56,108 nucleotides of DNA, from NCBI GenBank assembly GCA_031272485.1, contig JAISTV010000023.1, positions 1 through 56,108 of the forward strand. The letters are read 5' to 3'. Numbering within the stretch: the first letter of the stretch is position 1; each line of letters starts with the position of its first letter. This stretch comes from Eubacteriales Family XIII. Incertae Sedis bacterium. Lineage in GTDB: Bacteria; Bacillota; Clostridia; Peptostreptococcales; Anaerovoracaceae. The position numbers and the translations under genes were made by a program. Under the pieces are notes generated by a model, which was not told the origin of the DNA, did not search any database, and worked only from the letters and a program-made list of their open reading frames with translations. Shown one piece after another: positions 1-7,202 of the stretch.

Positions 1-49
1 GGCTACGCAAACTGTAGAGTTTTTTGCCGAATGGAAGCGAAAAAAGTGC

Positions 50-79
50 TTGAAACGGGTGCTGTGGGTGTGGTATCAT
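50..79 (+). promoter_or_regulatory. rplS promoter
   Basis: TTGAAA (50-55) is followed after 18 bp by TATCAT (74-79), which is preceded by TGG, an extended -10. Transcription would start near 86 and leave an untranslated leader of about 80 nt before rplS. The first 49 bases of the window hold no gene that I can support; they may be the 3' end of an upstream unit. Confidence 0.6.
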
Positions 80-167
80 ACTTGTTGCGCTATACCGGAC
101 GGTCCTCTGGTCGTTGCAAAAGGCAGCGGACGCCAAGAACGTGCTCGCGTGTACGGAGGAAAAGAAA

Positions 168-515
168 ATGAATGTATTGGAAGCAGTAACAAACGAATAT
201 TTGCGCGACGATGTTCCCGAGATGAAGGTGGGCGACACGGTAAAGGTCCACATTAAGATTAAGGAAGGGAACCGCGAGCGTATTCAGGTTTTTGAGGGCT
301 ACATTCTGAAGATGCAGAACGGCGGCATAGGCCAGACGTTCACGGTACGCCGGATTGCATCGGGCGTGGGTGTAGAGAAGACCTTCCCGGTTCATTCGCC
401 GAAGATCGACCATATAGATGTGGTCAAGCACGGGTTCGTGCGTCGGGCGAAGCTGAACTTTATGCGGGAGCGCACGGGCAAGTCCGCCAAGATGCGCGCC
501 GCAAAGGAAGAGTAA
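168..515 (+). CDS. rplS: 50S ribosomal protein L19
   Basis: This is a 115-residue protein of the bL19 family, which sits at the interface of the 30S and 50S ribosomal subunits. The sequence shows the family's N-terminal ENE-like region ([20 protein letters not shown]), the [16 protein letters not shown] core and the [19 protein letters not shown] segment. Length matches the family (about 115). The ATG at 168 is chosen because GGAGGA (155-160) lies at good spacing; an upstream in-frame ATG at 114 would add unrelated residues. The gene is monocistronic here, between its own promoter and a terminator. The roughly 80-nt leader could carry autoregulatory structure as in other ribosomal protein genes, but I see no motif I can name. 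Confidence 0.97.
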   Translation: MNVLEAVTNEYLRDDVPEMKVGDTVKVHIKIKEGNRERIQVFEGYILKMQNGGIGQTFTVRRIASGVGVEKTFPVHSPKIDHIDVVKHGFVRRAKLNFMRERTGKSAKMRAAKEE

Positions 516-551
516 TCAGGCGACGGAGTACTTCCGTAATTGGAGGAGTGC

Positions 552-584
552 AGAAAAAGGGACGTTCGTCCCTTTTTCTATTTT
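552..584 (+). terminator. Rho-independent terminator after rplS
   Basis: A near-perfect hairpin, AGAAAAAGGGACG paired with CGTCCCTTTTTCT around a tight TT-centred loop, runs into a T-rich tail (ATTTTGTT). Confidence 0.85.
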
Positions 585-589
585 GTTGA

Positions 590-598
590 TGATATACT
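590..598 (+). promoter_or_regulatory. Extended -10 of rnhB, leaderless arrangement
   Basis: TGATATACT carries TGn plus TATACT (593-598). Only 6 nt separate it from the rnhB ATG at 605, so the expected transcript start coincides with the start codon. No good -35 box is seen. Confidence 0.5.
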
Positions 599-604
599 TA
601 GTGC

Positions 605-1303
605 ATGAACAAGAAGGAACGGGAGGCGGCGCTGGCTGAGAAGCTGGCGCGGATGAAGACTTACGAGCAAGGGCTCTATGCGCAGGGCCTTTCTTTTGTG
701 GCGGGCGTGGACGAGGTGGGCCGCGGGCCGTTGGCCGGGCCGGTGTGTGCGGCGTGCGTGGTGCTGCCGCCGGACTTCGCCGTGCTCGGGGTGGACGATT
801 CCAAGAAACTGACGGAGAAACGCCGCGAGGCGCTGTACGACGAGATAATAAGCGTGGCGCTCGCCTGGGGTGTGGGCACCGTGGGAAACCGCCGGATAGA
901 CGACATAAACATCCTTGCGGCCACGAAGGAAGCCATGCTCATTGCCATCGAGGAGACCAACCGGATGCTGGCCGGCATAGCGTTCGGGCGGGAATTGCCG
1001 CGACGGGAGCGAAAGGACGCCCCGCGGATAGAGCATATTCTGATAGACGCGGTACCGCTCCCGGAGGCCGGCACGCCGTTTACAGCCATAATCAAGGGGG
1101 ACGAAAGCAGCGTGTCGATAGCGGCGGCCTCCATTCTGGCGAAGGTGACGCGCGACCGCATCATGGTCCAGTTTGATTCAATCTACCCGGGGTACGCGCT
1201 GGCGTCCAACAAGGGGTACGGGACGGCGGCCCATTATGAGGGCCTGAAGGCCTTCGGTCTGACGCCTATTCATAGGCGAACTTTCCTGAAAGAGTGGTTC
1301 TAA
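605..1303 (+). CDS. rnhB: Ribonuclease HII
   Basis: RNase HII cleaves RNA in RNA-DNA hybrids and removes single ribonucleotides from DNA. The 232-residue protein shows the signature GVDEVGRGPLAGPV with acidic residues D36 and E37, the DDSKKLTEK segment, a third acidic residue in LIDAV (D148), and the KGDESSVSIAAASILAKVTRD block (166-184). The N-terminal 30 residues are a lysine/glutamate-rich helix as in Bacillus-type enzymes. There is no Shine-Dalgarno sequence; a TATACT box lies 6 nt upstream, which suggests a leaderless mRNA. The gene stands alone between the rplS terminator and the metF promoter. Confidence 0.96.
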   Translation: MNKKEREAALAEKLARMKTYEQGLYAQGLSFVAGVDEVGRGPLAGPVCAACVVLPPDFAVLGVDDSKKLTEKRREALYDEIISVALAWGVGTVGNRRIDDINILAATKEAMLIAIEETNRMLAGIAFGRELPRRERKDAPRIEHILIDAVPLPEAGTPFTAIIKGDESSVSIAAASILAKVTRDRIMVQFDSIYPGYALASNKGYGTAAHYEGLKAFGLTPIHRRTFLKEWF

Positions 1304-1320
1304 CGAGGCCCTAAATAAGG

Positions 1321-1326
1321 TATAAT
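1321..1326 (+). promoter_or_regulatory. -10 box before metF
   Basis: A perfect TATAAT lies 44 nt upstream of the chosen metF start, right after rnhB. The -35 region is weak. It is the only promoter-like element at the head of the one-carbon operon. Confidence 0.45.
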
Positions 1327-1370
1327 ATTTGCGTTCATTTTTTAGGATTTCAGGCGGATCGGAGGAGCAG

Positions 1371-2243
1371 TTGAAGATATCCGAAACATTAGAAAAGCGG
1401 GCGACGCTGTCGTTCGAGGTCTTTCCGCCGAAGGATGACGGAAGCCTTGCGCCGCTTGAGGAGACGCTCCGGAAGCTGGCCGGCTACAAGCCGGATTTCG
1501 TGAGCATTACGTACGGCGCGGGCGGCACAAACGTGGGGCGCTCGGTGGACGTGTGCCGGATGGCGCTGGGCATGGGGCATGCGGTCATGCCGCATTTCAC
1601 ATGCATAGGAAACACCAGGGACGGTATCGCGTCGTTCATAGGTCCGTATCTGGATCTGGGCATTGAGAATCTGCTGCTACTTCGCGGCGACCTGCCGGAA
1701 GGGTGGACGGGCACGCGCGGCGATTTTACGCACGCGAGCGAGCTGATAGCCTTTTTCGAGGAGAGTTACCCGGGGCTTTGTCTGGCGGCGGCAGCCTACC
1801 CGGAGGTGCATATCGAGTCGCAGACGGCGGAGGAGGACGTGCGTTACCTTCGCTTGAAACAGGATTTGGGTGCGTCGTTTTTCCTGACGCAGCTGTGCCA
1901 CGACGTAACGGCGTACGAGCGGTTCCGCGAGCGGCTGGCTGCGGCGGGCGTTACGATTCCGGTGGTTATAGGGCTCATGCCCATCCTTTCGCGCGCGGGC
2001 ACAATTCGCATGTCGCTGTCGAACGGGGTAAGCATCCCGGCGGATTTGGCGGCCATCTGCGGGCGTTACGAGAAGGATGAGGAGAGCTTCCGCAAGGCGG
2101 GGATGGAATTTACGGTGGGTCTTATCGAGCGGTACATAGCGGCGGGCATAGACGGCCTGCATCTGTATACGCTCAACCGGCATGAGGATGTGTCCACGAT
2201 TCTGGACAGCATCGATTTGATTGGTTTTCGAAAGGAAAAATAG
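1371..2243 (+). CDS. metF: Methylenetetrahydrofolate reductase
   Basis: MetF reduces 5,10-methylene-THF to 5-methyl-THF with FAD, feeding methionine synthesis or the methyl branch of the Wood-Ljungdahl pathway. The 290-residue product starts (M)KISETLEKRATLSFEVFPPKDDG, the classic MetF N-terminus with the catalytic glutamate of FEVFPPK, and contains the conserved NLLLLRGDLP segment. The TTG at 1371 is chosen because GGAGGAG (1361-1367) lies directly upstream and the encoded N-terminus then matches the family; an upstream TTG at 1329 lies almost on the -10 box. It is the first gene of a long operon, and fhs follows without a gap. No MetV partner gene is present in the window. Confidence 0.93.
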   Translation: MKISETLEKRATLSFEVFPPKDDGSLAPLEETLRKLAGYKPDFVSITYGAGGTNVGRSVDVCRMALGMGHAVMPHFTCIGNTRDGIASFIGPYLDLGIENLLLLRGDLPEGWTGTRGDFTHASELIAFFEESYPGLCLAAAAYPEVHIESQTAEEDVRYLRLKQDLGASFFLTQLCHDVTAYERFRERLAAAGVTIPVVIGLMPILSRAGTIRMSLSNGVSIPADLAAICGRYEKDEESFRKAGMEFTVGLIERYIAAGIDGLHLYTLNRHEDVSTILDSIDLIGFRKEK

Positions 2244-3932
2244 TTGGGCATGAGCAAGAAAGTGAAGAGTGATATCGAGATAGCACAGGCGGCCGCCATG
2301 GCCCCGATTGAGGAGATAGCGGAAAAGGCGGGCGTGCCCGCGGAATATCTGGAGAACTACGGGCGGCACAAGGCTAAGGTTTCGCTGACGCTCATGAAAA
2401 AACTGGCACACAAACCGGACGGCAAGCTGATTCTGGTCACGGCCATTACCCCCACCCCGGCGGGGGAGGGGAAGACCACCACCACGGTGGGACTGGCGGA
2501 CGGCCTGCGGCGCATTGGCAAGAACGCCATCGTAGCGCTTCGGGAGCCTTCTCTGGGGCCGGTCTTCGGCGTGAAAGGCGGTGCGGCCGGCGGCGGCTAT
2601 GCGCAGGTGGTGCCCATGGAGGATATCAACCTGCACTTTACGGGCGACATGCACGCGATAGGCGCGGCAAACAACCTGCTTGCGGCCATGCTGGACAACC
2701 ATATCTTTCAGGGGAACGAACTGGGCATAGACGTGCGCCGGATTACGTGGCGGCGCTGCGTGGACATGAATGACCGCCAGCTCCGGCGGATTACGAACGG
2801 TCTTGGCGGCAAAACCGGCGGTGTCCCGCGTGAGGATGCTTACGACATAACCGTGGCGAGTGAGGTGATGGCCATCCTGTGCCTGGCGGACGGGATCGAG
2901 GACCTGAAAGAGCGGTGCGGCAGAATTATTGTCGGATATACGGCGGCGGACGAGCCGGTCACGGCGGCCCAACTGGGTGCGCAGGGGGCCATGGCGGCGC
3001 TGCTTAAGGATGCGCTTAAGCCGAATCTGGTGCAGACGCTGGAGCAGACGCCGGCGTTCGTACACGGCGGACCTTTCGCGAATATAGCGCACGGGTGCAA
3101 CTCGGTTACGGCTACGAAGCTGGCGCTCAAGCTCTCCGACTACACGGTGACGGAGGCGGGGTTCGGCGCGGATCTGGGCGCGGAAAAATTCCTGGACATC
3201 AAGTGCCGCATGGCGGGGTTGGCGCCCTCGGCGGTGGTTATCGTGGCAACGGTGCGGGCGCTCAAGCATCACGGCGGCGTGCCCAAGGAGGATCTCATGG
3301 TGGAGAACCTGCCGGCGCTGGAGGCGGGGCTGCCTAACCTGCTGCAGCACGTGCACAACATAACGCACGAGTTCGGGCTTCCGGCGGTGGTCGCGGTGAA
3401 CCGCTTCCCGGCGGACACGGAGGCGGAGCTTCGTTTAATAGAAGAAAAGTGTGCGGCGCTGGGCGTGAGCACGGTGCTTTCGGAGGTCTGGGAGAAGGGC
3501 GGCGAAGGCGGCGAGGCGTTGGCGCATAAGGTGGTAGAGCTGTGCGAGCTGCCTTCGGAGCTGCGGCTGATTTACGATGAGCAGGCGGCCATAGTGGAGA
3601 AGATTACGCGCATAGCCAAGAAGGTCTATCACGCGAAGGGCATTTCGCTGACGCCGGAAGCGCTGGGCCAGGCGCGCGCGCTGACGGACGCGGGCTTTGG
3701 GATACTGCCTGTGTGCGTGGCCAAGACGCAGTACAGCTTTTCGGACGACCCGAAACTACTGGGCGCGCCGGAGGACTTCGTGCTGACGGTGCGGAGCCTC
3801 AAGGTTTCGGCGGGTGCCGGGTTTATCGTGGCGCTCACGGGCGACATAATGACCATGCCGGGGCTGCCCAAGCGGCCGGCGGCGGAGCAGATAGACGTGG
3901 ATGCGGACGGGAAGATTACGGGATTGTTTTAA
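2244..3932 (+). CDS. fhs: Formate--tetrahydrofolate ligase
   Basis: Fhs makes 10-formyl-THF from formate, ATP and THF. The 562-residue protein (family about 555) contains the ATP-binding loop [16 protein letters not shown] (around residues 70-84), [23 protein letters not shown], the [15 protein letters not shown] block and the C-terminal [16 protein letters not shown] signature. Two starts are possible: TTG at 2244, 7 nt after AAAGGA and adjoining the metF stop, or ATG at 2250. The TTG has the better spacing, but the difference is only two residues. It is followed by a REP-like element and fchA, so formyl-THF formation, cyclisation and reduction are encoded in sequence. Confidence 0.97.
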   Translation: MGMSKKVKSDIEIAQAAAMAPIEEIAEKAGVPAEYLENYGRHKAKVSLTLMKKLAHKPDGKLILVTAITPTPAGEGKTTTTVGLADGLRRIGKNAIVALREPSLGPVFGVKGGAAGGGYAQVVPMEDINLHFTGDMHAIGAANNLLAAMLDNHIFQGNELGIDVRRITWRRCVDMNDRQLRRITNGLGGKTGGVPREDAYDITVASEVMAILCLADGIEDLKERCGRIIVGYTAADEPVTAAQLGAQGAMAALLKDALKPNLVQTLEQTPAFVHGGPFANIAHGCNSVTATKLALKLSDYTVTEAGFGADLGAEKFLDIKCRMAGLAPSAVVIVATVRALKHHGGVPKEDLMVENLPALEAGLPNLLQHVHNITHEFGLPAVVAVNRFPADTEAELRLIEEKCAALGVSTVLSEVWEKGGEGGEALAHKVVELCELPSELRLIYDEQAAIVEKITRIAKKVYHAKGISLTPEALGQARALTDAGFGILPVCVAKTQYSFSDDPKLLGAPEDFVLTVRSLKVSAGAGFIVALTGDIMTMPGLPKRPAAEQIDVDADGKITGLF

Positions 3933-3947
3933 TCGAAGTGACGCTAC

Positions 3948-3976
3948 TGGATTGCCGGAACGAGTCCGGCAATGAC
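3948..3976 (+). repeat. REP-like palindrome 1 (fhs-fchA gap)
   Basis: ATTGCCGGA-ACGAG-TCCGGCAAT forms a 9-bp inverted repeat with a 5-nt loop, flanked by TGG and GAC. Close copies recur at 4663, 34852, 36618, 37540 and, inverted, 55851. Confidence 0.85.
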
Positions 3977-4004
3977 GAACGCAACAACGCGGATTATAGT
4001 AACT

Positions 4005-4640
4005 ATGAAAGAATACATAAACGACTCTGTCAAGGAATTTGTTTTACAGCTCTCGGGCAAGCAGCCGGCGCCTGGCGGCGGCGGGGCTTCCGCGCTGGCG
4101 GGGGCGCTGGGCATAGCGCTGGGCGGCATGGTGGCCAACCTGACCATAGGCAAGCCCCGATATGCGGAGGCGGAGGAAGAGCTTAAGGCGCTCAAGGTGC
4201 GCGCGTACCGGGTGCAGCAGGACTTGCTGGCGCTCGTGGACGCGGACGCGGCGGCGTTTGAGCCGCTGGCGGGGGCATACCGGATGCCCGCGGAGACAGA
4301 GGCGGAGCGGGAGGAAAAGGCTCGCGTGATGGATGCATGTCTGAAGCGGGCGGCGGAGGTGCCGCTTGCCATCATGGAGCGGTGCGGGGAGGCAATAGAG
4401 CTGCTGGCGGTATTCGCGGAGAAGGGGAGCACTCTGGCGCTTTCGGACGCGGGGTGCGGCGCGGCACTGGCGGAGGCGGCCATGCGCAGCGCGTGGCTGA
4501 ATGTGAAGGTGAATACCATGACCATGCGGGACGCGGATTACGCGGCGCGCGTGAACGCGCAGGGGCGGGCGCTGCTTGCGAAGTATTCGGGGACGGCGCA
4601 GGAGACGTACGGGCAGGTAGAAGCAGGGTTAGAGCGATGA
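4005..4640 (+). CDS. fchA: Methenyltetrahydrofolate cyclohydrolase, FchA type
   Basis: This protein belongs to the formiminotransferase-cyclodeaminase/FchA family. The likely reaction is the interconversion of 10-formyl-THF and 5,10-methenyl-THF. The 211-residue product begins MKEYINDSVKEFVLQLSGKQ and has the family hallmark PAPGGGGASALAGALGIALGGMVANLT, plus the long alpha-helical remainder. The ATG at 4005 is chosen because an earlier ATG at 3972 lies inside the REP-like element and adds nonconserved residues. No clear Shine-Dalgarno site is visible, and a TATAGT lies 4 nt before the ATG. Lying between fhs and folD, it probably supplies the cyclohydrolase step that the FolD encoded here seems unable to catalyse. 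A cyclodeaminase role is less likely because no formiminotransferase or histidine degradation genes are nearby. Confidence 0.88.
   Translation: MKEYINDSVKEFVLQLSGKQPAPGGGGASALAGALGIALGGMVANLTIGKPRYAEAEEELKALKVRAYRVQQDLLALVDADAAAFEPLAGAYRMPAETEAEREEKARVMDACLKRAAEVPLAIMERCGEAIELLAVFAEKGSTLALSDAGCGAALAEAAMRSAWLNVKVNTMTMRDADYAARVNAQGRALLAKYSGTAQETYGQVEAGLER
4027..4049 (+). repeat. Intragenic 8-7-8 palindrome, fchA (degenerate)
   Basis: CTGTCAAG-N7-TTTTACAG inside fchA. The left arm matches the consensus and the right arm differs at two positions. Confidence 0.45.
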
Positions 4641-4662
4641 TTCGGGCCCGGCTCTGTAGGCC

Positions 4663-4746
4663 TGGATTGCCGGACGCCACCTTGCGGCGGCACAGGCAAG
4701 TCCGGCAATGACGGGTATGCGGTGGACCGGCAATGACGGGTATGCA
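4663..4746 (+). repeat. Composite REP-like element (fchA-folD gap)
   Basis: The left arm ATTGCCGGA (4666-4674) and right arm TCCGGCAAT are separated by about 26 nt containing a GCCACCTTGCGGCGG insert. The right half CCGGCAATGACGGGTATGC is then repeated directly (4702-4720 and 4728-4746). This fills most of the 135-bp gap between fchA and folD and holds no ORF. Confidence 0.75.
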
Positions 4747-4775
4747 GGAGTGAAGCAAATGGCAGGAGACGTGGG

Positions 4776-5714
4776 ATGAGTGCTAAGTTACTAGATGGAA
4801 AACAGCTGCGGGACGAGATGATGCTGGCGCTTAAGGTGCACAGCGAGAAACTCTCCCAGAGCGGGAACCGGCCTACGCTGGCGGTGCTGCGCGTGGGTAC
4901 GGGCGAAGAGGATATGGCATACGAGCGGGTTATCGTGCGCACGGCGGAGAACGTGGGCGTTACGGTGCGGCTGTTCGACTATCCGGAGAGCATTACGCAG
5001 GAGGAACTGGCAGGGGAGGTACGCAAGCTCAACATTGACCACTCGGTGGCGGGGCTGCTGCTTTTCCGGCCGCTGCCCGGGCATATACGCGACAAGGTGA
5101 TTCGCAGCCTGATTCTGCCGTGCAAGGATGTGGACGGGATTACGGACACCTCCATGGGTATGATTTACGCGGACGGGATACGCGATGTGCAGGACGGCGA
5201 GGAGGCGGTGCTTTCGGGCTTCGCGCCGTGCACGGCGGAGGCGGTCATCCGGATGCTTAAGCACTACGGCGTGCGGCTGGAGGGCAAGCGCGCGGCGGTC
5301 GTGGGCCGCAGCGTGGTTATAGGCAAGCCGGTGAGCATGCTTCTAATGAAGGAAAACGCCACGGTGACCATGTGCCACAGCAAGACGCGGGACCTGGCGG
5401 AGATTACGCGGCAGGCGGATATCGTGGTGGTGGCAGCGGGGCTGTCCGGCGGACGCGCGGGTCGGCTGGGTGCGGAGTATTTCGCTCCGGGCCAGATAGT
5501 GATAGACGTGGGCATCCACTGCGATGAGGACGGGCTGTTCTATGGCGACGTGAACACAGAGGAGGCCGCCAAGATTGTGGAGGGCATTACGCCGGTGCCG
5601 GGCGGACTGGGTGCGGTGACGGCGGCCACGCTGTTTGAGCACGTGCTGGAGGCCACGGAGTACCTGCGGTCTGCCTCGGTGCATATTTCGAGAAGGTGGA
5701 CCGGACAGGAATAA
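4776..5714 (+). CDS. folD: Methylenetetrahydrofolate dehydrogenase (FolD family), cyclohydrolase residues lost
   Basis: FolD normally couples NAD(P)-dependent methylene-THF dehydrogenase with methenyl-THF cyclohydrolase. The 312-residue product shows PTLAVLRVGTG, CKDVDGIT, the nucleotide-binding GKRAAVVGRSVVIGKPVSMLL and the C-terminal TPVPGGLGAVTAA signature. The catalytic YVxxK motif is replaced: Y49 is kept, but the position of the essential lysine (K56 in E. coli) is I53, and the position of Q98 is F97 (LLLFRPLP instead of LVQLPLP). DVDG is retained. I infer a dehydrogenase that relies on FchA for cyclohydrolysis. The ATG at 4776 follows GGAGACGTGG. The stop overlaps the larB start as TAATG. 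The C-terminus is about 20 residues longer than usual. Confidence 0.9.
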   Translation: MSAKLLDGKQLRDEMMLALKVHSEKLSQSGNRPTLAVLRVGTGEEDMAYERVIVRTAENVGVTVRLFDYPESITQEELAGEVRKLNIDHSVAGLLLFRPLPGHIRDKVIRSLILPCKDVDGITDTSMGMIYADGIRDVQDGEEAVLSGFAPCTAEAVIRMLKHYGVRLEGKRAAVVGRSVVIGKPVSMLLMKENATVTMCHSKTRDLAEITRQADIVVVAAGLSGGRAGRLGAEYFAPGQIVIDVGIHCDEDGLFYGDVNTEEAAKIVEGITPVPGGLGAVTAATLFEHVLEATEYLRSASVHISRRWTGQE

Positions 5715-6439
5715 TGGCGGACGAGAGGAACTATCGGTTTGAGAATATAGACTGGCAGCGGGAAGCGCGGACGGGATATCCGGAGGCGATATTCTGCCCG
5801 GGGAAGACAGCGGCGCAGATAATAGAAATAGCTAGCAAGATGCTGGACGCGGGCCAGGGGCTCGTGCTGGCGACCAAGATGGAGGCGGACGTGGCCGCGG
5901 CGGTCATGGCGGCGCTGGATGGCCGGGCGAAGATACGGTACGCAGAGGACGCGAGGCTCATGAAGATAGGCGGCAATGACGACGATGGTGCGTCCGGCAA
6001 TGACGTGGCGGACCGGGATCCGGAGATCGCGGTCGTTTGTGCCGGGACGGCGGATGCTCCGGTGGCGGAAGAGGCGGCGCTTACGGCGGAGGCTTACGGG
6101 CACGGGGTGCTGCGGGTGTACGACGTGGGGGTGGCCGGACTGCACCGTCTGCTGGAGCGGATGGAGGAGATTCGCCGCGCGCGGGCGATTATCGTATGCG
6201 CGGGTATGGACGGGGCGCTGGCCTCGGTTACGGCCGGGCTGGTCAAGGCGCCGGTCATAGCGGTACCCACTTCGGTGGGCTACGGTGCATCTATGGAAGG
6301 ATTGTCGGCGCTGCTTGCCATGCTGAACAGCTGCAGCCTGGGCGTGAGCGTCATGAACATAGACAACGGTTTCGGCGCGGGGCATTATGCCTCTATGATA
6401 GTAGGGAAAGGAGCGGCTTTTGACAGCGGAAAGAAGTAA
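5714..6439 (+). CDS. larB: Nickel pincer cofactor biosynthesis protein LarB
   Basis: LarB carboxylates and hydrolyses nicotinic acid adenine dinucleotide as the first step of nickel-pincer nucleotide synthesis. The 241-residue protein resembles AIR carboxylase PurE: GYPEAIFCPGKT near the N-terminus, VVCAGTADAPVAEEAALTAE, YDVGVAGLHRLL, GMDGALASVTAGLVKAPVIAVPTSVGYGAS and the ALLAMLNSC..NIDNGFGAG end. The ATG at 5714 overlaps the folD stop (TAATG); an in-frame GTG at 5696 is less likely. Residues about 86-97 (GGNDDDGASGND) are encoded by a REP-like sequence and look like an in-frame insertion ahead of the conserved VVCAGTAD strand. larE and larA are not in the window, so the target racemase must lie elsewhere. 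Confidence 0.88.
   Translation: MADERNYRFENIDWQREARTGYPEAIFCPGKTAAQIIEIASKMLDAGQGLVLATKMEADVAAAVMAALDGRAKIRYAEDARLMKIGGNDDDGASGNDVADRDPEIAVVCAGTADAPVAEEAALTAEAYGHGVLRVYDVGVAGLHRLLERMEEIRRARAIIVCAGMDGALASVTAGLVKAPVIAVPTSVGYGASMEGLSALLAMLNSCSLGVSVMNIDNGFGAGHYASMIVGKGAAFDSGKK
5970..6004 (+). repeat. REP-like element inside larB
   Basis: Two right-half copies, CGGCAATGACG (5971-5981) and CCGGCAATGACG (5994-6005), lie in frame within larB. They match the CCGGCAATGAC half of the intergenic REP-like elements. Confidence 0.6.
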
Positions 6440-7202
6440 CGGGGGGACCATCTTTATAGATTGCGGATCCGGGGTGAGCGGCGACATGATGCTGGGCGCC
6501 TTGGTGGATCTGGGCGCTGACGTGGGACAGATCAAGGAGGAACTCGGGAAGCTTGCCATTGGCTACTTTGACCTGGTGGCGGAGAAGGCGGAGCGGAACG
6601 GGATTCAGGGGACGAACCTGCACGTAATCGTGCGCGACCGTCCTATGCACGACTTCGACTACGGGGTGCCGGGGCACTACCACACGGCTTACGCGGATAT
6701 AGCAGCCATGATAGAGAAAAGCGCGCTTTCGCCGCGTGTCAAGGAAATAGCTTTACAGGTGTTTGCGCTGATTGCGGAAGCGGAGGGGGCCGTGCACGGG
6801 GTGCCGGTGGCGGAGGTGGCGTTCCACGAGGTGGGCGCCATGGACTCGATTCTGGACATTGTGGGGACGGCGGTGGCCGTGGACCTGTTAGGTATACAGA
6901 AGGTGTACGTGGGGGAAATCCACGATGGACGGGGCACGGTTATGTGCCGGCACGGGCTCATTCCGGTGCCGGTGCCGGCGGTACTCGAGATGCTCAAGAA
7001 GGGCGGGTTTCCGCTCATAACGGAGGCATCTGTGCAGACGGAGATGGTAACACCCACCGGGTTGGGGTTGCTGCTGGGGCTGGGGGCCGTGTACGCACCG
7101 CAGCTTTCGGTAAAGCCCACAAAGATCGGCTACGGGTTCGGCAAGCGCGAGACGGGACGGTTTCCGGCGGTGCGCATAATCATGGGAGAAATAGACGAAT
7201 GA
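6420..7202 (+). CDS. larC: LarC N-terminal part (LarC1) of nickel insertion protein
   Basis: LarC inserts nickel into the pincer cofactor in a CTP-dependent reaction. The 260-residue product has the LarC start IFIDCGSGVSGDMMLGALVDLG, the histidine-bearing HDFDYGVPGHYHTAYADI, FHEVGAMDSILDIVGTA, TPTGLGLLL and the LarC1 C-terminus GYGFGKRETGRFPAVRIIMGE. It overlaps larB by 20 nt and valS by 4 nt (ATGA). Full LarC is about 400 residues; in lactobacilli the second half (LarC2) is joined by a ribosomal frameshift. Here no LarC2 sequence follows, because valS begins at once. Either LarC1 works alone, LarC2 is encoded elsewhere, or the pathway is decaying. Confidence 0.85.
   Translation: MTAERSNGGTIFIDCGSGVSGDMMLGALVDLGADVGQIKEELGKLAIGYFDLVAEKAERNGIQGTNLHVIVRDRPMHDFDYGVPGHYHTAYADIAAMIEKSALSPRVKEIALQVFALIAEAEGAVHGVPVAEVAFHEVGAMDSILDIVGTAVAVDLLGIQKVYVGEIHDGRGTVMCRHGLIPVPVPAVLEMLKKGGFPLITEASVQTEMVTPTGLGLLLGLGAVYAPQLSVKPTKIGYGFGKRETGRFPAVRIIMGEIDE
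6736..6758 (+). repeat. Intragenic 8-7-8 palindrome, larC
   Basis: GTGTCAAG-N7-CTTTACAG. The reading frame through the motif (GTC AAG ... TTA CAG) differs from that in folC, nnrD and fabD. Confidence 0.5.

Noticed and set aside
1677-3368. 563-codon minus-strand ORF opposite metF and fhs
   Set aside because: It is an arginine/histidine-rich shadow of conserved plus-strand genes, as are the long ORFs at 12734-15658 (minus) and 42416-45862 (plus).
7100-7199. T-box leader for valS
   Set aside because: valS overlaps larC by 4 nt, leaving no room for a T-box, and no such motif is visible inside larC.
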